Shown: positions 1 to 8,428, counted from the stretch's first letter. The stretch: DNA of 34,471 nt from Dolichospermum sp. FACHB-1091 (GCF_014697585.1 NZ_JACJSB010000040.1:1-34471); one strand, 5' to 3'. Notes: generated from the sequence alone by a model not told the origin. Numbers and translations: made by a program.

Positions 1-69
1 AAGCTGTTCTGGAATGGCTTGCATAATTGCTGTATTTGAAGATTAACCATAACTGCATTTGTTGATTTC

Positions 70-101
70 ACCCACTATAGTATTTCTATGGTGGGTTTTT
101 T
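70..101 (+). terminator. Rho-independent terminator of a gene left of the window
   Basis: An 11-bp stem (ACCCACTATAG at 70-80 against CTATGGTGGGT at 86-96, one G-T wobble) with a 5-nt loop is followed directly by a T run on the + strand. It most likely ends a + strand gene lying before base 1. Confidence 0.75.
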
Positions 102-166
102 ATTGAAAAAAAAATAAACAATATCAGATGTTATGATTAGGCAAGAAACTCAAGTAAGGAGTTTAA

Positions 167-289
167 GTAATAGCTAGCGCAACAATTACCAGAAAAGGAC
201 AAGTAACTATTCCTAAAGAAATTAGGGATTATCTGAATTTGGACACAGGAAGTAAGGTTGATTTTGTGATTGATGAAAATCGGTTGTAA
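167..289 (+). pseudogene. Decayed AbrB/MazE-type antitoxin remnant
   Basis: The frame ending at the TAA of 287-289 reads [20 protein letters not shown], then [17 protein letters not shown] and stop. This is the swapped-hairpin AbrB/SpoVT DNA-binding domain of small antitoxins, with its T-x-K-G-Q-V-T-I-P-x-x-I-R signature. Family members usually run to about 70-85 aa; this one stops after about 38. The expected start codon also looks lost: the codon before Ala-Ser is ATA (170-172) and an in-frame stop lies just upstream (164-166). I therefore read it as a relic with both ends damaged. No toxin partner follows; the next gene is unrelated. Confidence 0.7.
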
Positions 290-391
290 TATAACGGCGA
301 CATTTGATAGAAAATTGAGAGTTGAAAAAGGGTTTGACTTTACTTAGTAATTTCTGCAACAAAAAGTGATCCAGTAAAAAAAGAAAATTAA

Positions 392-1318
392 ATGAATACA
401 GATAAATTATCTTTAATATATATTGCGACAATAGCAGCAGCATTAATATCAGGTTCTGAGGATGTGATAGCTAATTCAAAAGCGAAAAATTCTGTTAACT
501 GTCCTGGTAAAAATCCTCAATTTAGTATTGAGTTTTTTCAGACTAATAATCATGGAGAAAGATATAAAAAAGGGATTAATCATGTAATTATTTTTAATCC
601 TCAATCTCCCAAGTTAGATTTTAAAGTCAATGTCGGTTTAGATCATCAGATTTATGCTAAGGATTCTAGGGGAAGATTTCGTAGAGAATATGTACCAAAA
701 CAGTTTCGAGAAATTATCACTGATAGTAATTCTAAATTAAATGGTAAATCACCAATTGCAGCCATTAATGCTGACTATATAGATCCAAAAAATCAACCTC
801 AAGGTTTAAATATTTCTCGCGGTGTTGAATATTCAGGAGTATTTAAAAATAGACGTTCTTCCTTTGGAATATCATCAGGAAATCCTCAACAACGTCAAGC
901 CACCATGGGAACTGGAAGAAGAGGAACAAATATTCTCAATTACAATATAGTGGGGGGGAATGGGAGATTTTATAATCAAGGAAAATTCAAAGATATTTGT
1001 CAAGCTTTAGGAAAATTTGCTTGTCAAGGTGCTACTAATCGTTCTTTAGTTGCTATTACCAGTAAAGGTTTTGTAATTTTCCTGGTAAATGATATAAAAG
1101 CTAATTCTATTATTCAAGTTTCTGCTAACAATAAAGAATTACTACCCAATCAATTTGATAATGTTTTAACAGGAATTGCTAAAAATAACTGTTTAGGGAC
1201 AATTCAGGAAGGAATGTTATTTGATGGAGGAATGTCTCCAGGATTGTTTTATAATAATAAAGTCTATGTCGAGAATTTAGGTCCAATTGGTTCGGTATTT
1301 TTAATTTATCAAAAGTAA
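392..1318 (+). CDS. Secreted phosphodiester glycosidase (NAGPA) family protein
   Basis: 308 aa with a hydrophobic N-terminal segment (about residues 6-27, ending near A-N-S) that looks like a signal peptide, so export to periplasm or outside is likely. The body matches the phosphodiester glycosidase / DUF2233 family (relatives of the NAGPA uncovering enzyme, often annotated in bacteria as exopolysaccharide biosynthesis protein). Visible family signatures are AAINADYID near residue 125, a GATNRSLVAIT block near 213-223, and GMLFDGGMSPGLFY near 273-286, where many relatives carry DGG-S/G-S. Members are thought to cleave sugar phosphodiesters in cell-surface glycans; the substrate here is unknown. 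A G7 tract (952-958) encodes V-G-G in frame. It is 22 bp before moeA, but no functional link is evident. Confidence 0.75.
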   Translation: MNTDKLSLIYIATIAAALISGSEDVIANSKAKNSVNCPGKNPQFSIEFFQTNNHGERYKKGINHVIIFNPQSPKLDFKVNVGLDHQIYAKDSRGRFRREYVPKQFREIITDSNSKLNGKSPIAAINADYIDPKNQPQGLNISRGVEYSGVFKNRRSSFGISSGNPQQRQATMGTGRRGTNILNYNIVGGNGRFYNQGKFKDICQALGKFACQGATNRSLVAITSKGFVIFLVNDIKANSIIQVSANNKELLPNQFDNVLTGIAKNNCLGTIQEGMLFDGGMSPGLFYNNKVYVENLGPIGSVFLIYQK

Positions 1319-1340
1319 TCAAATAACAGATTTATTTACT

Positions 1341-2567
1341 ATGTTATCAGTCAAAGATGCAGAAACGATTATTTTCAATCATGTTCGACCTTTAAATCAA
1401 GAAAATGATCTGGAAGTTGTGGATTTATTAACAGCATTTCATCGGATTTTAGCAACTCCTGTAATTAGTTCTTTAGATTTTCCTCATTGGGATAATTCCG
1501 CAATGGATGGTTTTGCTGTACGTTATGAAGATGTACAAAATTCCACTTCTGAAAATCCGACAATTTTAGAAGTTGTCGAAGAGATTCCCGCAGGATATCA
1601 ACCTCAAATTACTATTAAACCAGGACAAGCAGCCAGGATTTTCACTGGTGCAATCATACCAAAAGGTGCAGATACTATAGTTATGCAGGAAAAAACTAAT
1701 TTACAGGAGAATCAAGTTTTTATCTTTGCTAAACCTCAACCCCAAGAATTTGTCAGAAAACAAGGAGACTTTTATCAAGCAGGAACAGAACTTTTACCAG
1801 CGGGAATTACCCTCAATGCAGCAGAAATTGCGATTTTAGCCGCAGCACAATTACCAAAAATCAGTGTTTTCGGTCGTCCACGGGTGGCAATTTTTTCCAG
1901 TGGTGATGAATTAGTAACACCAGAACAAACTCTAAAACCCGGACAAATAGTAGATTCTAATCAATATGCTTTAGCAGCTTTAGTACGCAATTTGGGTGCA
2001 GAAGTGTTAACATTAGGAATTGTTAAAGATAATCCTAGCGCGTTAACAGAGACTATAAATTATGCAATTAATAATAGTGATATAGTTATTTCTTCTGGTG
2101 GAGTTTCCGTAGGTGATTATGATTATATTGATAATATATTAACATCTTTGGGGGCAGAAATTCATTTTCGTGCCGTGCAAATGCGTCCAGGAAAACCTTT
2201 AACATTTGCTACATTTCCTAATTCTCTTTATTTTGGTTTACCCGGAAATCCCGTTTCTGCATTAGTCACATTTTGGAGATTTGTAGAACCGACAATTAAA
2301 AAACTTTCAGGAATTAAGACGGGTTGGGAAGCAAAACTTTTAAAAGTAAAATCCCATTGCGAATTAAAATCTAACGGAAAAATGGAAACTTATATTTGGG
2401 GTAATTTAAAATTAAATGATGGTATTTATGAGTTTCAGCAAACAAGTGGTAACTTAAATTCAGGGAACTTAATTAACCTATCCCAAACAAATGCTTTAGC
2501 GATTTTACCAGTCGGAAAAACCCTAATTTTACCAGGAGAAGAAACCCTAGTTTTGCAAATAGGATAA
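1341..2567 (+). CDS. moeA: Molybdopterin molybdenumtransferase MoeA
   Basis: 408 aa, the normal MoeA length. MoeA inserts molybdate into adenylylated molybdopterin to make molybdenum cofactor in the cytosol, needed for example by nitrate reductase. Family signatures appear in order: NSAMDG (52-57), TGA-x2-P-x-GAD (102-111), SSGDEL (186-191), SSGGVSVGD (251-259) in the MoCF-biosynthesis/MogA-like domain, MRPGKP (281-286), GLPGNPVS (299-306), and a C-terminal beta-barrel domain IV. The ATG is directly before the conserved MLSVKDAE start. No other cofactor gene adjoins it; cinA farther right shares the MoCF fold but is a different family. Confidence 0.95.
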   Translation: MLSVKDAETIIFNHVRPLNQENDLEVVDLLTAFHRILATPVISSLDFPHWDNSAMDGFAVRYEDVQNSTSENPTILEVVEEIPAGYQPQITIKPGQAARIFTGAIIPKGADTIVMQEKTNLQENQVFIFAKPQPQEFVRKQGDFYQAGTELLPAGITLNAAEIAILAAAQLPKISVFGRPRVAIFSSGDELVTPEQTLKPGQIVDSNQYALAALVRNLGAEVLTLGIVKDNPSALTETINYAINNSDIVISSGGVSVGDYDYIDNILTSLGAEIHFRAVQMRPGKPLTFATFPNSLYFGLPGNPVSALVTFWRFVEPTIKKLSGIKTGWEAKLLKVKSHCELKSNGKMETYIWGNLKLNDGIYEFQQTSGNLNSGNLINLSQTNALAILPVGKTLILPGEETLVLQIG

Positions 2568-2580
2568 AAGACAATTAACT

Positions 2581-2604
2581 CTCTGCAACTCTGCGACTCT
2601 GCGT
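2581..2604. repeat. Three 8-bp tandem repeats (CTCTGCNN)
   Basis: CTCTGCAA, CTCTGCGA and CTCTGCGT lie head to tail. Short tandem repeats of this type are common in intergenic DNA of heterocystous cyanobacteria. This one sits just after moeA. Confidence 0.7.
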
Positions 2605-2642
2605 GCAAAAATAGATTACTTTCATAATTCTAGCTATATTTT

Positions 2643-2669
2643 GTTGGGTTTCACTTCGTTCTACCCAAC
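2643..2669. terminator. Hairpin between convergent genes, possible bidirectional terminator
   Basis: GTTGGGT (2643-2649) and ACCCAAC (2663-2669) form a perfect 7-bp stem with a 13-nt loop, in the gap between moeA (+) and the 154-aa gene (-). Similar GTTGGGTTTC...ACCCAAC palindromes are dispersed in Nostocales genomes, so it may be a repeat that doubles as a terminator. There is no strong T run. Confidence 0.45.
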
Positions 2670-2680
2670 CTACAATTATC

Positions 2681-3145
2681 TTAGGTGTTAGTAAATTGTC
2701 TTTTATCAAGCAGAGGAGAATCTATATCTAAAAGCCAATTTTCATCAACAAATTCCAGATTTTCATTATAGATAAGAACTAACTCACCTATATTTTGAAT
2801 AGTTGGATATCCGAATGGGTAAGATTTATCATCATATGCAGCATAGATAGCAGCAGCAGCAGGATTAATACAATCAGTACCAAAATCAGTACCAATAAGA
2901 GAAAATTTGAGTTTTAGAAACCGATTATCTTGCGTAACACCCACAAAACTGCTGACTAATTCTGCTTCTATGGTGTGAGGTAATCTAATTGAGTCATAAT
3001 ATTCATCCTGTTCATCCCAATAACCATTGATTGTATAAAAGCATTGTTCAAGATGTTTTTGAACAAGAGAATTAGTATCTAAATTTTCTAATATCTCAGT
3101 TAAATCTTGCCAGATTTGGTGATTTTTCAATTGAAGTGTAGTCAT
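2681..3145 (-). CDS. Unrecognised 154-aa acidic protein, second gene of a two-gene unit
   Basis: I do not recognise a family. The protein is 154 aa and clearly acidic, with many Asp/Glu (e.g. YWDEQDEYYDS near residues 42-52), no signal peptide and no membrane segment. A central Ala-rich stretch (INPAAAAIYAAYDD) precedes a Pro/Gly turn region and a C-terminal acidic segment. It begins 13 bp after the stop of the 104-aa gene and is surely co-transcribed with it. A small acidic cytosolic protein following a basic one is the usual look of an immunity or antitoxin partner, but this is inference from size, charge and order only; no motif proves it. Confidence 0.65.
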   Translation of the reverse strand: MTTLQLKNHQIWQDLTEILENLDTNSLVQKHLEQCFYTINGYWDEQDEYYDSIRLPHTIEAELVSSFVGVTQDNRFLKLKFSLIGTDFGTDCINPAAAAIYAAYDDKSYPFGYPTIQNIGELVLIYNENLEFVDENWLLDIDSPLLDKRQFTNT

Positions 3146-3158
3146 AATCTATTCTAGA

Positions 3159-3473
3159 TTAATGTTGTGTTACAAAACCAGGAAAATGTAATATGCCATT
3201 AATATATTTGGCGTGAAACCGTCTATCACCACCGCTACCTAACACTTTAGATTTTAAATTATATCCTTTTTCTTGAGAATCAACAAGCCCAATACTACCC
3301 TGTGGGTGTACTAAGCCTTTCGCAATTGCCTTTAAATGCTTTCCTTTACTATCATATCTTATACCTAATTTTATTTGTTCCTCGCTAAATGAAACTTGCA
3401 AATCATAAGTCGAAGAATATACAACGTCAGGTTGTATATCTTGCCAATTATTGGGTAATGCTAAAACTTCCAT
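3159..3473 (-). CDS. Unrecognised 104-aa protein, possible toxin-domain relic
   Basis: A short soluble protein with no signal peptide that I cannot assign. The N-terminal half is polar and beta-rich by eye (YSSTYDLQVSFSEEQIKLGI). The C-terminal half is basic and carries GSGGDRRFHAKYINGILHF (about residues 79-97), with Arg, His and Lys clustered in a way that resembles small nuclease or toxin domains of polymorphic toxins. No delivery domain is attached. It is the first gene of a two-gene unit with the acidic 154-aa protein. An alternative is a conserved hypothetical with unrelated function. The ATG at 3473 follows an open 148-bp gap. Confidence 0.6.
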   Translation of the reverse strand: MEVLALPNNWQDIQPDVVYSSTYDLQVSFSEEQIKLGIRYDSKGKHLKAIAKGLVHPQGSIGLVDSQEKGYNLKSKVLGSGGDRRFHAKYINGILHFPGFVTQH

Positions 3474-3532
3474 GATATCTAACGGTTTACGGTTCTACTG
3501 ATGCCTTTATAAAACCGAATAATTGCACAGAA

Positions 3533-3585
3533 GTGTTGAATCCTGCAACACAACTTTACAATCTTTGCGTTTTACCCAGGTAAAA
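3533..3585. promoter_or_regulatory. Two small palindromes in the gap upstream of the 104-aa gene
   Basis: GTGTTG (3533-3538) pairs with CAACAC (3546-3551), and TTTTACC (3570-3576) pairs with GGTAAAA (3579-3585) around a 2-nt centre. They lie downstream of the PemK toxin gene and upstream of the 104-aa gene (both - strand), so they could be an operator for the latter or a weak end for the former. No T run supports a strong terminator. Confidence 0.3.
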
Positions 3586-3621
3586 TCCCTTATCTATTAT
3601 TGTTGTATGTAATTACTTCGT

Positions 3622-3957
3622 TCATTTAACTAAATATTGGCTTAAATTTTCTAATAATCTTTGATGTCTTTCCGTTGAAATTCCCCCAATTGAACCAATT
3701 ATACTGTTACGAGAGATAACAGTTAAAAAACTTAGTCGAATAACAGATTGACTAACTAAACCACTGGATTGAAAATCCTCATCTTCCGGTGAAATTATTT
3801 CATCAAAATTAGCAATATATTGTTTTAATTGGGTACTAATACCACAAACTAAAAAGTCTTGATATTTTGGCATTTCTTTTAAAATCAGCGCAGGACGATT
3901 TTTTATTTCTCCATTTACTTGAGGAATAGGGGTTAATATAATATTACCTTCTTTCAT
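3622..3957 (-). CDS. PemK/MazF-family toxin of a type II toxin-antitoxin system
   Basis: 111 aa, the usual size of the family. PemK/MazF toxins are ribosome-independent mRNA interferases held in check by a co-expressed antitoxin. The N-terminus (GNIILTPIPQVNGEIKNRPA, then LILKE) is the SH3-like barrel start with the conserved N/K-R-P-A-L-I loop. A central CGISTQ strand and a later SVIRLSFLTVI segment (where many relatives have S-x-V-R/K) fit as well. Its start lies inside the end of the upstream antitoxin gene (14-nt overlap, different frame), so translation is probably coupled. The cleavage sequence cannot be predicted from here. Confidence 0.85.
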   Translation of the reverse strand: MKEGNIILTPIPQVNGEIKNRPALILKEMPKYQDFLVCGISTQLKQYIANFDEIISPEDEDFQSSGLVSQSVIRLSFLTVISRNSIIGSIGGISTERHQRLLENLSQYLVK

Positions 3958-4183
3958 AATTATTGTTATATTCTTTAATTAATTCTAGGGTATATTCTGG
4001 TTCATCATCTCCATAACATAGATTCAAATTTTTCAAAGAAAAACATTCCCAATCGTCTTGATTTTCTGTATCATTATCTACAATAATAGGAGTAATTAAC
4101 ACTTTTGTTCCTTCGGGAATAGACAAGGAATCAATTAATTCTATTTTCCCATTTTTAACAACTGCTAACTGTGGTGATATCAT
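3944..4183 (-). CDS. Antitoxin partner of the PemK/MazF toxin
   Basis: 79 aa, first gene of the pair and overlapping the toxin start by 14 nt. The N-terminal half (VVKNGKIELIDSLSIPEGTK, then VLITPI) has the look of AbrB-like/DUF104 antitoxin N-termini that bind DNA as dimers. The C-terminal half is acidic (DNDTENQDDWE, DDEPEYTLE), as expected for the disordered tail that wraps and blocks the toxin. The pair probably represses its own promoter in the AT-rich gap 4184-4240. The function rests mainly on gene order plus the toxin identity. Confidence 0.75.
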   Translation of the reverse strand: MISPQLAVVKNGKIELIDSLSIPEGTKVLITPIIVDNDTENQDDWECFSLKNLNLCYGDDEPEYTLELIKEYNNNYERR

Positions 4184-4239
4184 GGTTATATTTACTATTT
4201 TTCTCTATTTTAGCATCTTTAACTTTCACAAGAAACTAA

Positions 4240-4275
4240 AAAGAGTAATTCCAGAAAAACCAGAATTACCCTTTT
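4240..4275 (-). terminator. Intrinsic terminator after ftsH
   Basis: On the - strand, just past the ftsH stop, GTAATTC (complement of 4263-4269) pairs with GAATTAC (complement of 4245-4251), followed by CTCTTTTT. Stem, compact loop and T-rich tail fit a Rho-independent terminator that separates ftsH from the antitoxin-toxin pair. Confidence 0.7.
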
Positions 4276-4292
4276 AAAAAGTTTAGGAAAAA

Positions 4293-6137
4293 TTACGCAA
4301 AAGCAGCCATTTTCACATCGTTATTACCAAGAATTGCTTGTAATTCCTCAGCGTCTACGGTTTCTTTTTCAATCAGCATTTGAGCAATTTCATCTAACAC
4401 CTTGCGGTTATCGAGTAAAACTTCTTTAGCTCGACTGTAAGCAGTATCAACCAACTTCCGCACTTCTTCATCAATAGCAGCAGCAGTTTCTTCCGAGAAA
4501 TCACGCTCAGACATAATATCTCGACCCAGGAACATATTTCCTTGTTGACGACCAAGGGCTACTGGACCCAAGCGATCGCTCATGCCAAAACGAGTTATCA
4601 TTTGTTTAGCTACCCTGGCCACCTGCTGTAAATCATTAGAAGCACCTGTCGTAACTTCCTCCTCACCAAAGATAATTTCCTCAGCGAGACGACCACCTAA
4701 AGCCACAGCCATTTGATTTTCCAGATACGCACGGCTATATAAACCAGTATCCATACGGTCTTCACTAGGAGTAAACCAAGTCAAACCACCAGCCCGACCA
4801 CGGGGAATAATGCTAATCTTTTGTACAGGGTCATAGTCAGGCATTAAAGCACCGACTAAAGCGTGACCTGCTTCATGGTATGCTACCAAAGTTTTGCGCT
4901 TTTCGCTCATTACCCGGTCTTTCTTTTCAGGACCCGCTAATACGCGGTCAATAGCATCATTAATTTCATCCATCGAAATTTCAGTTAAATTCCGACGAGC
5001 GGCTAAAATTGCGGCTTCATTGAGTAAATTAGATAAATCAGCACCAGTAAAACCAGGAGTCCGACGGGCGATTTTATCCAAGTCTACATCTTTAGATAAA
5101 GTTTTACCACGAGCATGAACTCTCAATATTTCGCTTCTTCCCGCGTAGTCAGGACGGTCTACGACAACTTGACGGTCAAAACGACCGGGACGTAATAAAG
5201 CTGCGTCTAATACGTCAGGACGGTTAGTAGCAGCAATAATAATAATGCCAGTGTTACCTTCAAAACCATCCATTTCCGTTAGTAACTGGTTGAGGGTTTG
5301 TTCCCGTTCGTCATTACCACCACCTAAACCAGCGCCCCGTTGACGACCTACCGCGTCAATTTCATCAATAAAGACGATACAAGGAGCATTAGTTTTCGCT
5401 TGTTCAAATAAATCACGGACACGGGAAGCACCCACACCCACAAACATTTCCACAAATTCAGAACCCGAAATTGAGAAGAAAGGAACACCAGCTTCTCCAG
5501 CTACAGCCCGTGCAAGCAGGGTTTTACCAGTACCAGGAGGTCCAACTAAAAGTACACCTTTGGGGATTTTCGCACCAATGGCGGTAAAGCGATCAGCATT
5601 CTTTAAAAAGTCTACAACTTCGTTTAGTTCTAATTTGGCTTGGTCAATACCCGCTACGTCTCCAAAGGTAACTTGAGTTTGGGGTTCCATTTGCACTCTG
5701 GCTTTAGATTTACCAAAGTTCATGGCCTGGCTACCAGGACCGCCTTGAGCGCGACGGAGGAGGAAAAATAGACCAACTAGCAGTAACACAGGGAAGAATA
5801 GGCTGCTGAGAGCCTTAAACCAAAATCCCTCGTCTGCTTGAGGTAGTACAGAAATATCAACACCTTTAGCTGTGAGGGTATTGATTAAATCAGGGTCATT
5901 AACTAAAGTAACGATCTTTTTCTTTTCGTCATATTTGGGTGTTACCAGTGCTGTAGAGCGGTCAGAACTCAAACTAACTCTCTCAACCCTACCCCGTTCA
6001 ACTTCTTGGATAAACTGACTGTAGCGCCATGTCTCTCTGTTTTGAGGTTGTTTGTCAAAAAATGCTGTTCCTAGCGCAATGACAACTATAAAAAGGAGCG
6101 CGTACAGCCCCGTATTTCTCCATTTTTTATTATTCAC
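4293..6137 (-). CDS. ftsH: ATP-dependent zinc metalloprotease FtsH
   Basis: 614 aa membrane-bound AAA+ protease that extracts and degrades damaged membrane proteins, in cyanobacteria notably photosystem II subunits in the thylakoid. Order: membrane segment 1 (about 10-27), periplasmic/lumenal part, membrane segment 2 (about 108-128), Walker A GPPGTGKT (199-206), Walker B IVFIDEID (254-261), second region of homology with TNRPD...RPGRFDR (304-322), zinc site HEAGH (421-425) and the distal Asp (D502 in TGASND). All catalytic residues are present. The N-terminal sequence and length near 615 remind me of the FtsH3 type rather than the longer FtsH1/2/4, with moderate confidence. It sits alone with its own terminator. 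Confidence 0.97.
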   Translation of the reverse strand: MNNKKWRNTGLYALLFIVVIALGTAFFDKQPQNRETWRYSQFIQEVERGRVERVSLSSDRSTALVTPKYDEKKKIVTLVNDPDLINTLTAKGVDISVLPQADEGFWFKALSSLFFPVLLLVGLFFLLRRAQGGPGSQAMNFGKSKARVQMEPQTQVTFGDVAGIDQAKLELNEVVDFLKNADRFTAIGAKIPKGVLLVGPPGTGKTLLARAVAGEAGVPFFSISGSEFVEMFVGVGASRVRDLFEQAKTNAPCIVFIDEIDAVGRQRGAGLGGGNDEREQTLNQLLTEMDGFEGNTGIIIIAATNRPDVLDAALLRPGRFDRQVVVDRPDYAGRSEILRVHARGKTLSKDVDLDKIARRTPGFTGADLSNLLNEAAILAARRNLTEISMDEINDAIDRVLAGPEKKDRVMSEKRKTLVAYHEAGHALVGALMPDYDPVQKISIIPRGRAGGLTWFTPSEDRMDTGLYSRAYLENQMAVALGGRLAEEIIFGEEEVTTGASNDLQQVARVAKQMITRFGMSDRLGPVALGRQQGNMFLGRDIMSERDFSEETAAAIDEEVRKLVDTAYSRAKEVLLDNRKVLDEIAQMLIEKETVDAEELQAILGNNDVKMAAFA

Positions 6138-6218
6138 CGATGTTGTTTCTCCTGTACTTGTTTGCTGCTTATACGTAGCTTCTCTAAGGAAGAGGACATT
6201 ATGATAATTATGTTAACT

Positions 6219-6236
6219 TATCTTAAGATATCTTAA
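6219..6236. promoter_or_regulatory. Overlapping perfect palindromes upstream of ftsH
   Basis: TATCTTAAGATA (6219-6230) and TTAAGATATCTTAA (6223-6236) are overlapping perfect palindromes about 85 bp before the ftsH start, in its presumed promoter region. They could be an operator for a dimeric regulator; the AT-rich context makes chance possible. The rest of 6138-6366 holds nothing I can name. Confidence 0.35.
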
Positions 6237-6366
6237 AATAGTCCTTTTGTCATGCTACATATAATCTTTTATCCTCCACAAGTCTAAAATTTAAGAATGT
6301 GGGACTTCTATTGTAATCATTCTCCACCAGACAAAGAAAGGCCAATCACCACTGACCACTAACCCA

Positions 6367-7152
6367 TCAATCTTTTTCTGGTAATCTAATACTGTTTGTA
6401 CCGTCTGGCTTAGTGACCACTTCCCCCCCCAAGGCTTCAATTTCCCTAATTGCTCGTTTGCGAGTTCTTTCATCTAGTTTATTATTTAAAACCATTGCCC
6501 ATGTAGCAACTCGCGCAGATTTACTATCAGGGTTTTTACTCAAAAATTCCGCTGTTCTTTGAGAAACAAATGCTATTTGTTTACTTTCTGTATCAGTATA
6601 AGTACCTGCCCATTCTGCGGCTTTCAGAAAAGATATTTGTGCTGCTTGAGCATCACCTAAAAATAATAACTCATCTGTACCCTTGTAACGCCAGATAAAA
6701 TAGGATTTTTGTGGTAATTGTGGAGATAGGAATTTTAACCCTTGTGCCATTAAAGCTATAGACTTTTCTGGCATTCCAGCGTATAAAGACGTACTTACAG
6801 AAAGTCCCAGATAAGCTTCTAAAAAACGTGGGTCATTTTCCAGAATGACTTGAAAATATTCTGGACTGAGACTATACCCGGTTTTATCCCTGGCTTCATT
6901 ATCGCCAAAGAATTGCAAAAAATCAATATATACCCAATCTGCAATTAAGTTTTTATAACTAAAACTGGGTAAATTATGGAGTAATTTCAAACGGAGACTC
7001 TCTTTTTTGAGGTCTTTTTCCAGGGTTTCTACGGGGAGAGATTGTTTATTGATTAGTAATTTTTGCATTCTTGGGATTTGCATTAAGCCAATACTGACAA
7101 TACACAAACAAGCGACTAAGGGTGTGGTAATAGCTTCACGAGATAAAAACAT
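6367..7152 (-). CDS. Membrane-anchored TPR-like conserved cyanobacterial protein
   Basis: 261 aa, unknown function. An N-terminal hydrophobic segment (about residues 11-26) is a membrane anchor or uncleaved signal. The rest is helical and suggests degenerate tetratricopeptide repeats: YFQVILENDPRFLEAYLGLS near 98-117, a SIALMAQGLKFL helix, then AQAAQISFLKAAEWAG and SKQIAFVSQRTAEFL, which would make a protein-binding surface outside the membrane. The final part (RAIREIEALGG) encodes Gly-Gly from a G8 tract (6423-6430). It is upstream of ftsH on the same strand with a 229-bp gap. Sequences like this are widespread hypothetical proteins in cyanobacteria, as far as I know. Confidence 0.75.
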   Translation of the reverse strand: MFLSREAITTPLVACLCIVSIGLMQIPRMQKLLINKQSLPVETLEKDLKKESLRLKLLHNLPSFSYKNLIADWVYIDFLQFFGDNEARDKTGYSLSPEYFQVILENDPRFLEAYLGLSVSTSLYAGMPEKSIALMAQGLKFLSPQLPQKSYFIWRYKGTDELLFLGDAQAAQISFLKAAEWAGTYTDTESKQIAFVSQRTAEFLSKNPDSKSARVATWAMVLNNKLDERTRKRAIREIEALGGEVVTKPDGTNSIRLPEKD

Positions 7153-7157
7153 AGTAG

Positions 7158-7190
7158 GGAACAGGGAATAGGGAATAGGGAATAGGGGAG
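7158..7190. repeat. Short tandem repeat of GGGAATA units
   Basis: GGGAACA, then three GGGAATA-type heptamers and a final GGGGAGA lie between ackA and the TPR-like gene. Heptameric repeats of exactly this kind are a fingerprint of heterocystous cyanobacteria. The adjoining GGAGATTTTCTCC can fold into a small hairpin. Confidence 0.75.
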
Positions 7191-7216
7191 ATTTTCTCCT
7201 CCTGACTCCTGTATTA

Positions 7217-8428
7217 TTATTGCAGCAGTTTGTAACATTGTTGCGCTATTGCCCAATCTTCTTGAGTTTCTACGACTAAAACGCGCACCATTGAGTCAAA
7301 TGTAGCAATATCAATATCAACAGGTTGTTGTTGATTTTTCTCTAAATCAATTTTCAGTCCCAAAAATCCCCAGGGTTCACAAGCAGCTTGACGTATTTCT
7401 GCGGATTTTTCTCCTACTCCAGCAGTAAAAACTAGTACATCTAAACCTGCTAAACTAGCCAGCATTGCGCCGATACCAGACCGAAGGTGATGCACGTACA
7501 TATCCCATGCCAATTGGGCGCGTTTATTACCTTGTTCTTTAGCGGCTATCACATCCCTTAAATCACTTGATACTCCAGAAATACCTCGTAATCCCGAAAG
7601 TTTATTTAACATATTATCTAATTCTTCACTAGAGTAATTATACTGTTGCCATAAATAAATTAAAATACCTGGATCAATTGAACCACTGCGGCTACCCATC
7701 ATTAAACCATCTAGGGGGGTAAATCCCATTGTTGTATCAATACTGCAACCATTTTTGATGGCAGCTAAGGAACAACCATTACCTAAATGACAAGTAATTA
7801 CCCGTAGAGATAGTAAATCTTGACCAAGAATTTCCGCAGCCCGATTAGCACAATACTGATGACTAATGCCATGAAAGCCGTAACGGCGAATACCTTTTTC
7901 TGCGAAATTATATGGGATTGGATAAATGGCGGCTGCATCTGGTAAGGTGCTATGAAATCCAGTATCAAAAACTGCCACTTGAGGAATATTGCCCAAAGTT
8001 TTTTCCATAGCTTCAATACCCGCAAAAGCGGCTGGATTGTGTGCTGGTGCTAGATTACATAAACGAGCGATCGTCTGTTTGACATCTTCAGTGATTATTA
8101 CAGCTTTTTTGTACTCTTGACCACCATGTACTACCCGATGTCCTACCACATCAATCACTGATAAATCATCAATTACCTGAGTTGCACCATGTATGAGAGT
8201 AGACAATAAATAAGCAAATTGTACCTGCGGGGAATCACTGACAATAGTTTCTTGTAGAGTTGCACCGATAGCCGTTTTAACTGTAATTTCCGCCTGATTT
8301 TTGTCTTCAGTCCAGTTGATTTTCCCTTCCCAGAGGGGTTGGGGTGCTAGAGGAGGAATTGTGGTTGTCATGTCATACAGACAACTCTTTTGGCTGCTAG
8401 AACCGGCATTGAGGACAAGTATTTTCAT
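7217..8428 (-). CDS. ackA: Acetate kinase AckA
   Basis: 403 aa, standard length. It interconverts acetyl phosphate + ADP and acetate + ATP in the cytosol. Signatures of the acetokinase family: NAGSSSQK (7-14), VGHRVVHGG (95-103, substrate Arg98), VFDTGFH (153-159, catalytic Asp155), YGFHGISH (183-190), CHLGNGCS (213-220) and MGSRSGSIDPG (244-254). The C-terminal FTAGVGEKS and ETQEDWAIA match the end of the second actin-like domain. No phosphotransacetylase gene is adjacent. A terminator after the upstream stress-protein gene suggests its own promoter in 8429-8487. Confidence 0.96.
   Translation of the reverse strand: MKILVLNAGSSSQKSCLYDMTTTIPPLAPQPLWEGKINWTEDKNQAEITVKTAIGATLQETIVSDSPQVQFAYLLSTLIHGATQVIDDLSVIDVVGHRVVHGGQEYKKAVIITEDVKQTIARLCNLAPAHNPAAFAGIEAMEKTLGNIPQVAVFDTGFHSTLPDAAAIYPIPYNFAEKGIRRYGFHGISHQYCANRAAEILGQDLLSLRVITCHLGNGCSLAAIKNGCSIDTTMGFTPLDGLMMGSRSGSIDPGILIYLWQQYNYSSEELDNMLNKLSGLRGISGVSSDLRDVIAAKEQGNKRAQLAWDMYVHHLRSGIGAMLASLAGLDVLVFTAGVGEKSAEIRQAACEPWGFLGLKIDLEKNQQQPVDIDIATFDSMVRVLVVETQEDWAIAQQCYKLLQ

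Noticed and set aside
222-443. Open frame of 73 codons on the - strand
   Set aside because: Low-complexity Leu/Phe/Ser-rich translation overlapping the antitoxin relic and the start of the NAGPA-family gene; no motif or ribosome site.
7158-7190. Possible CRISPR-like array
   Set aside because: Units are 7 bp with no spacers; it is a short tandem repeat.
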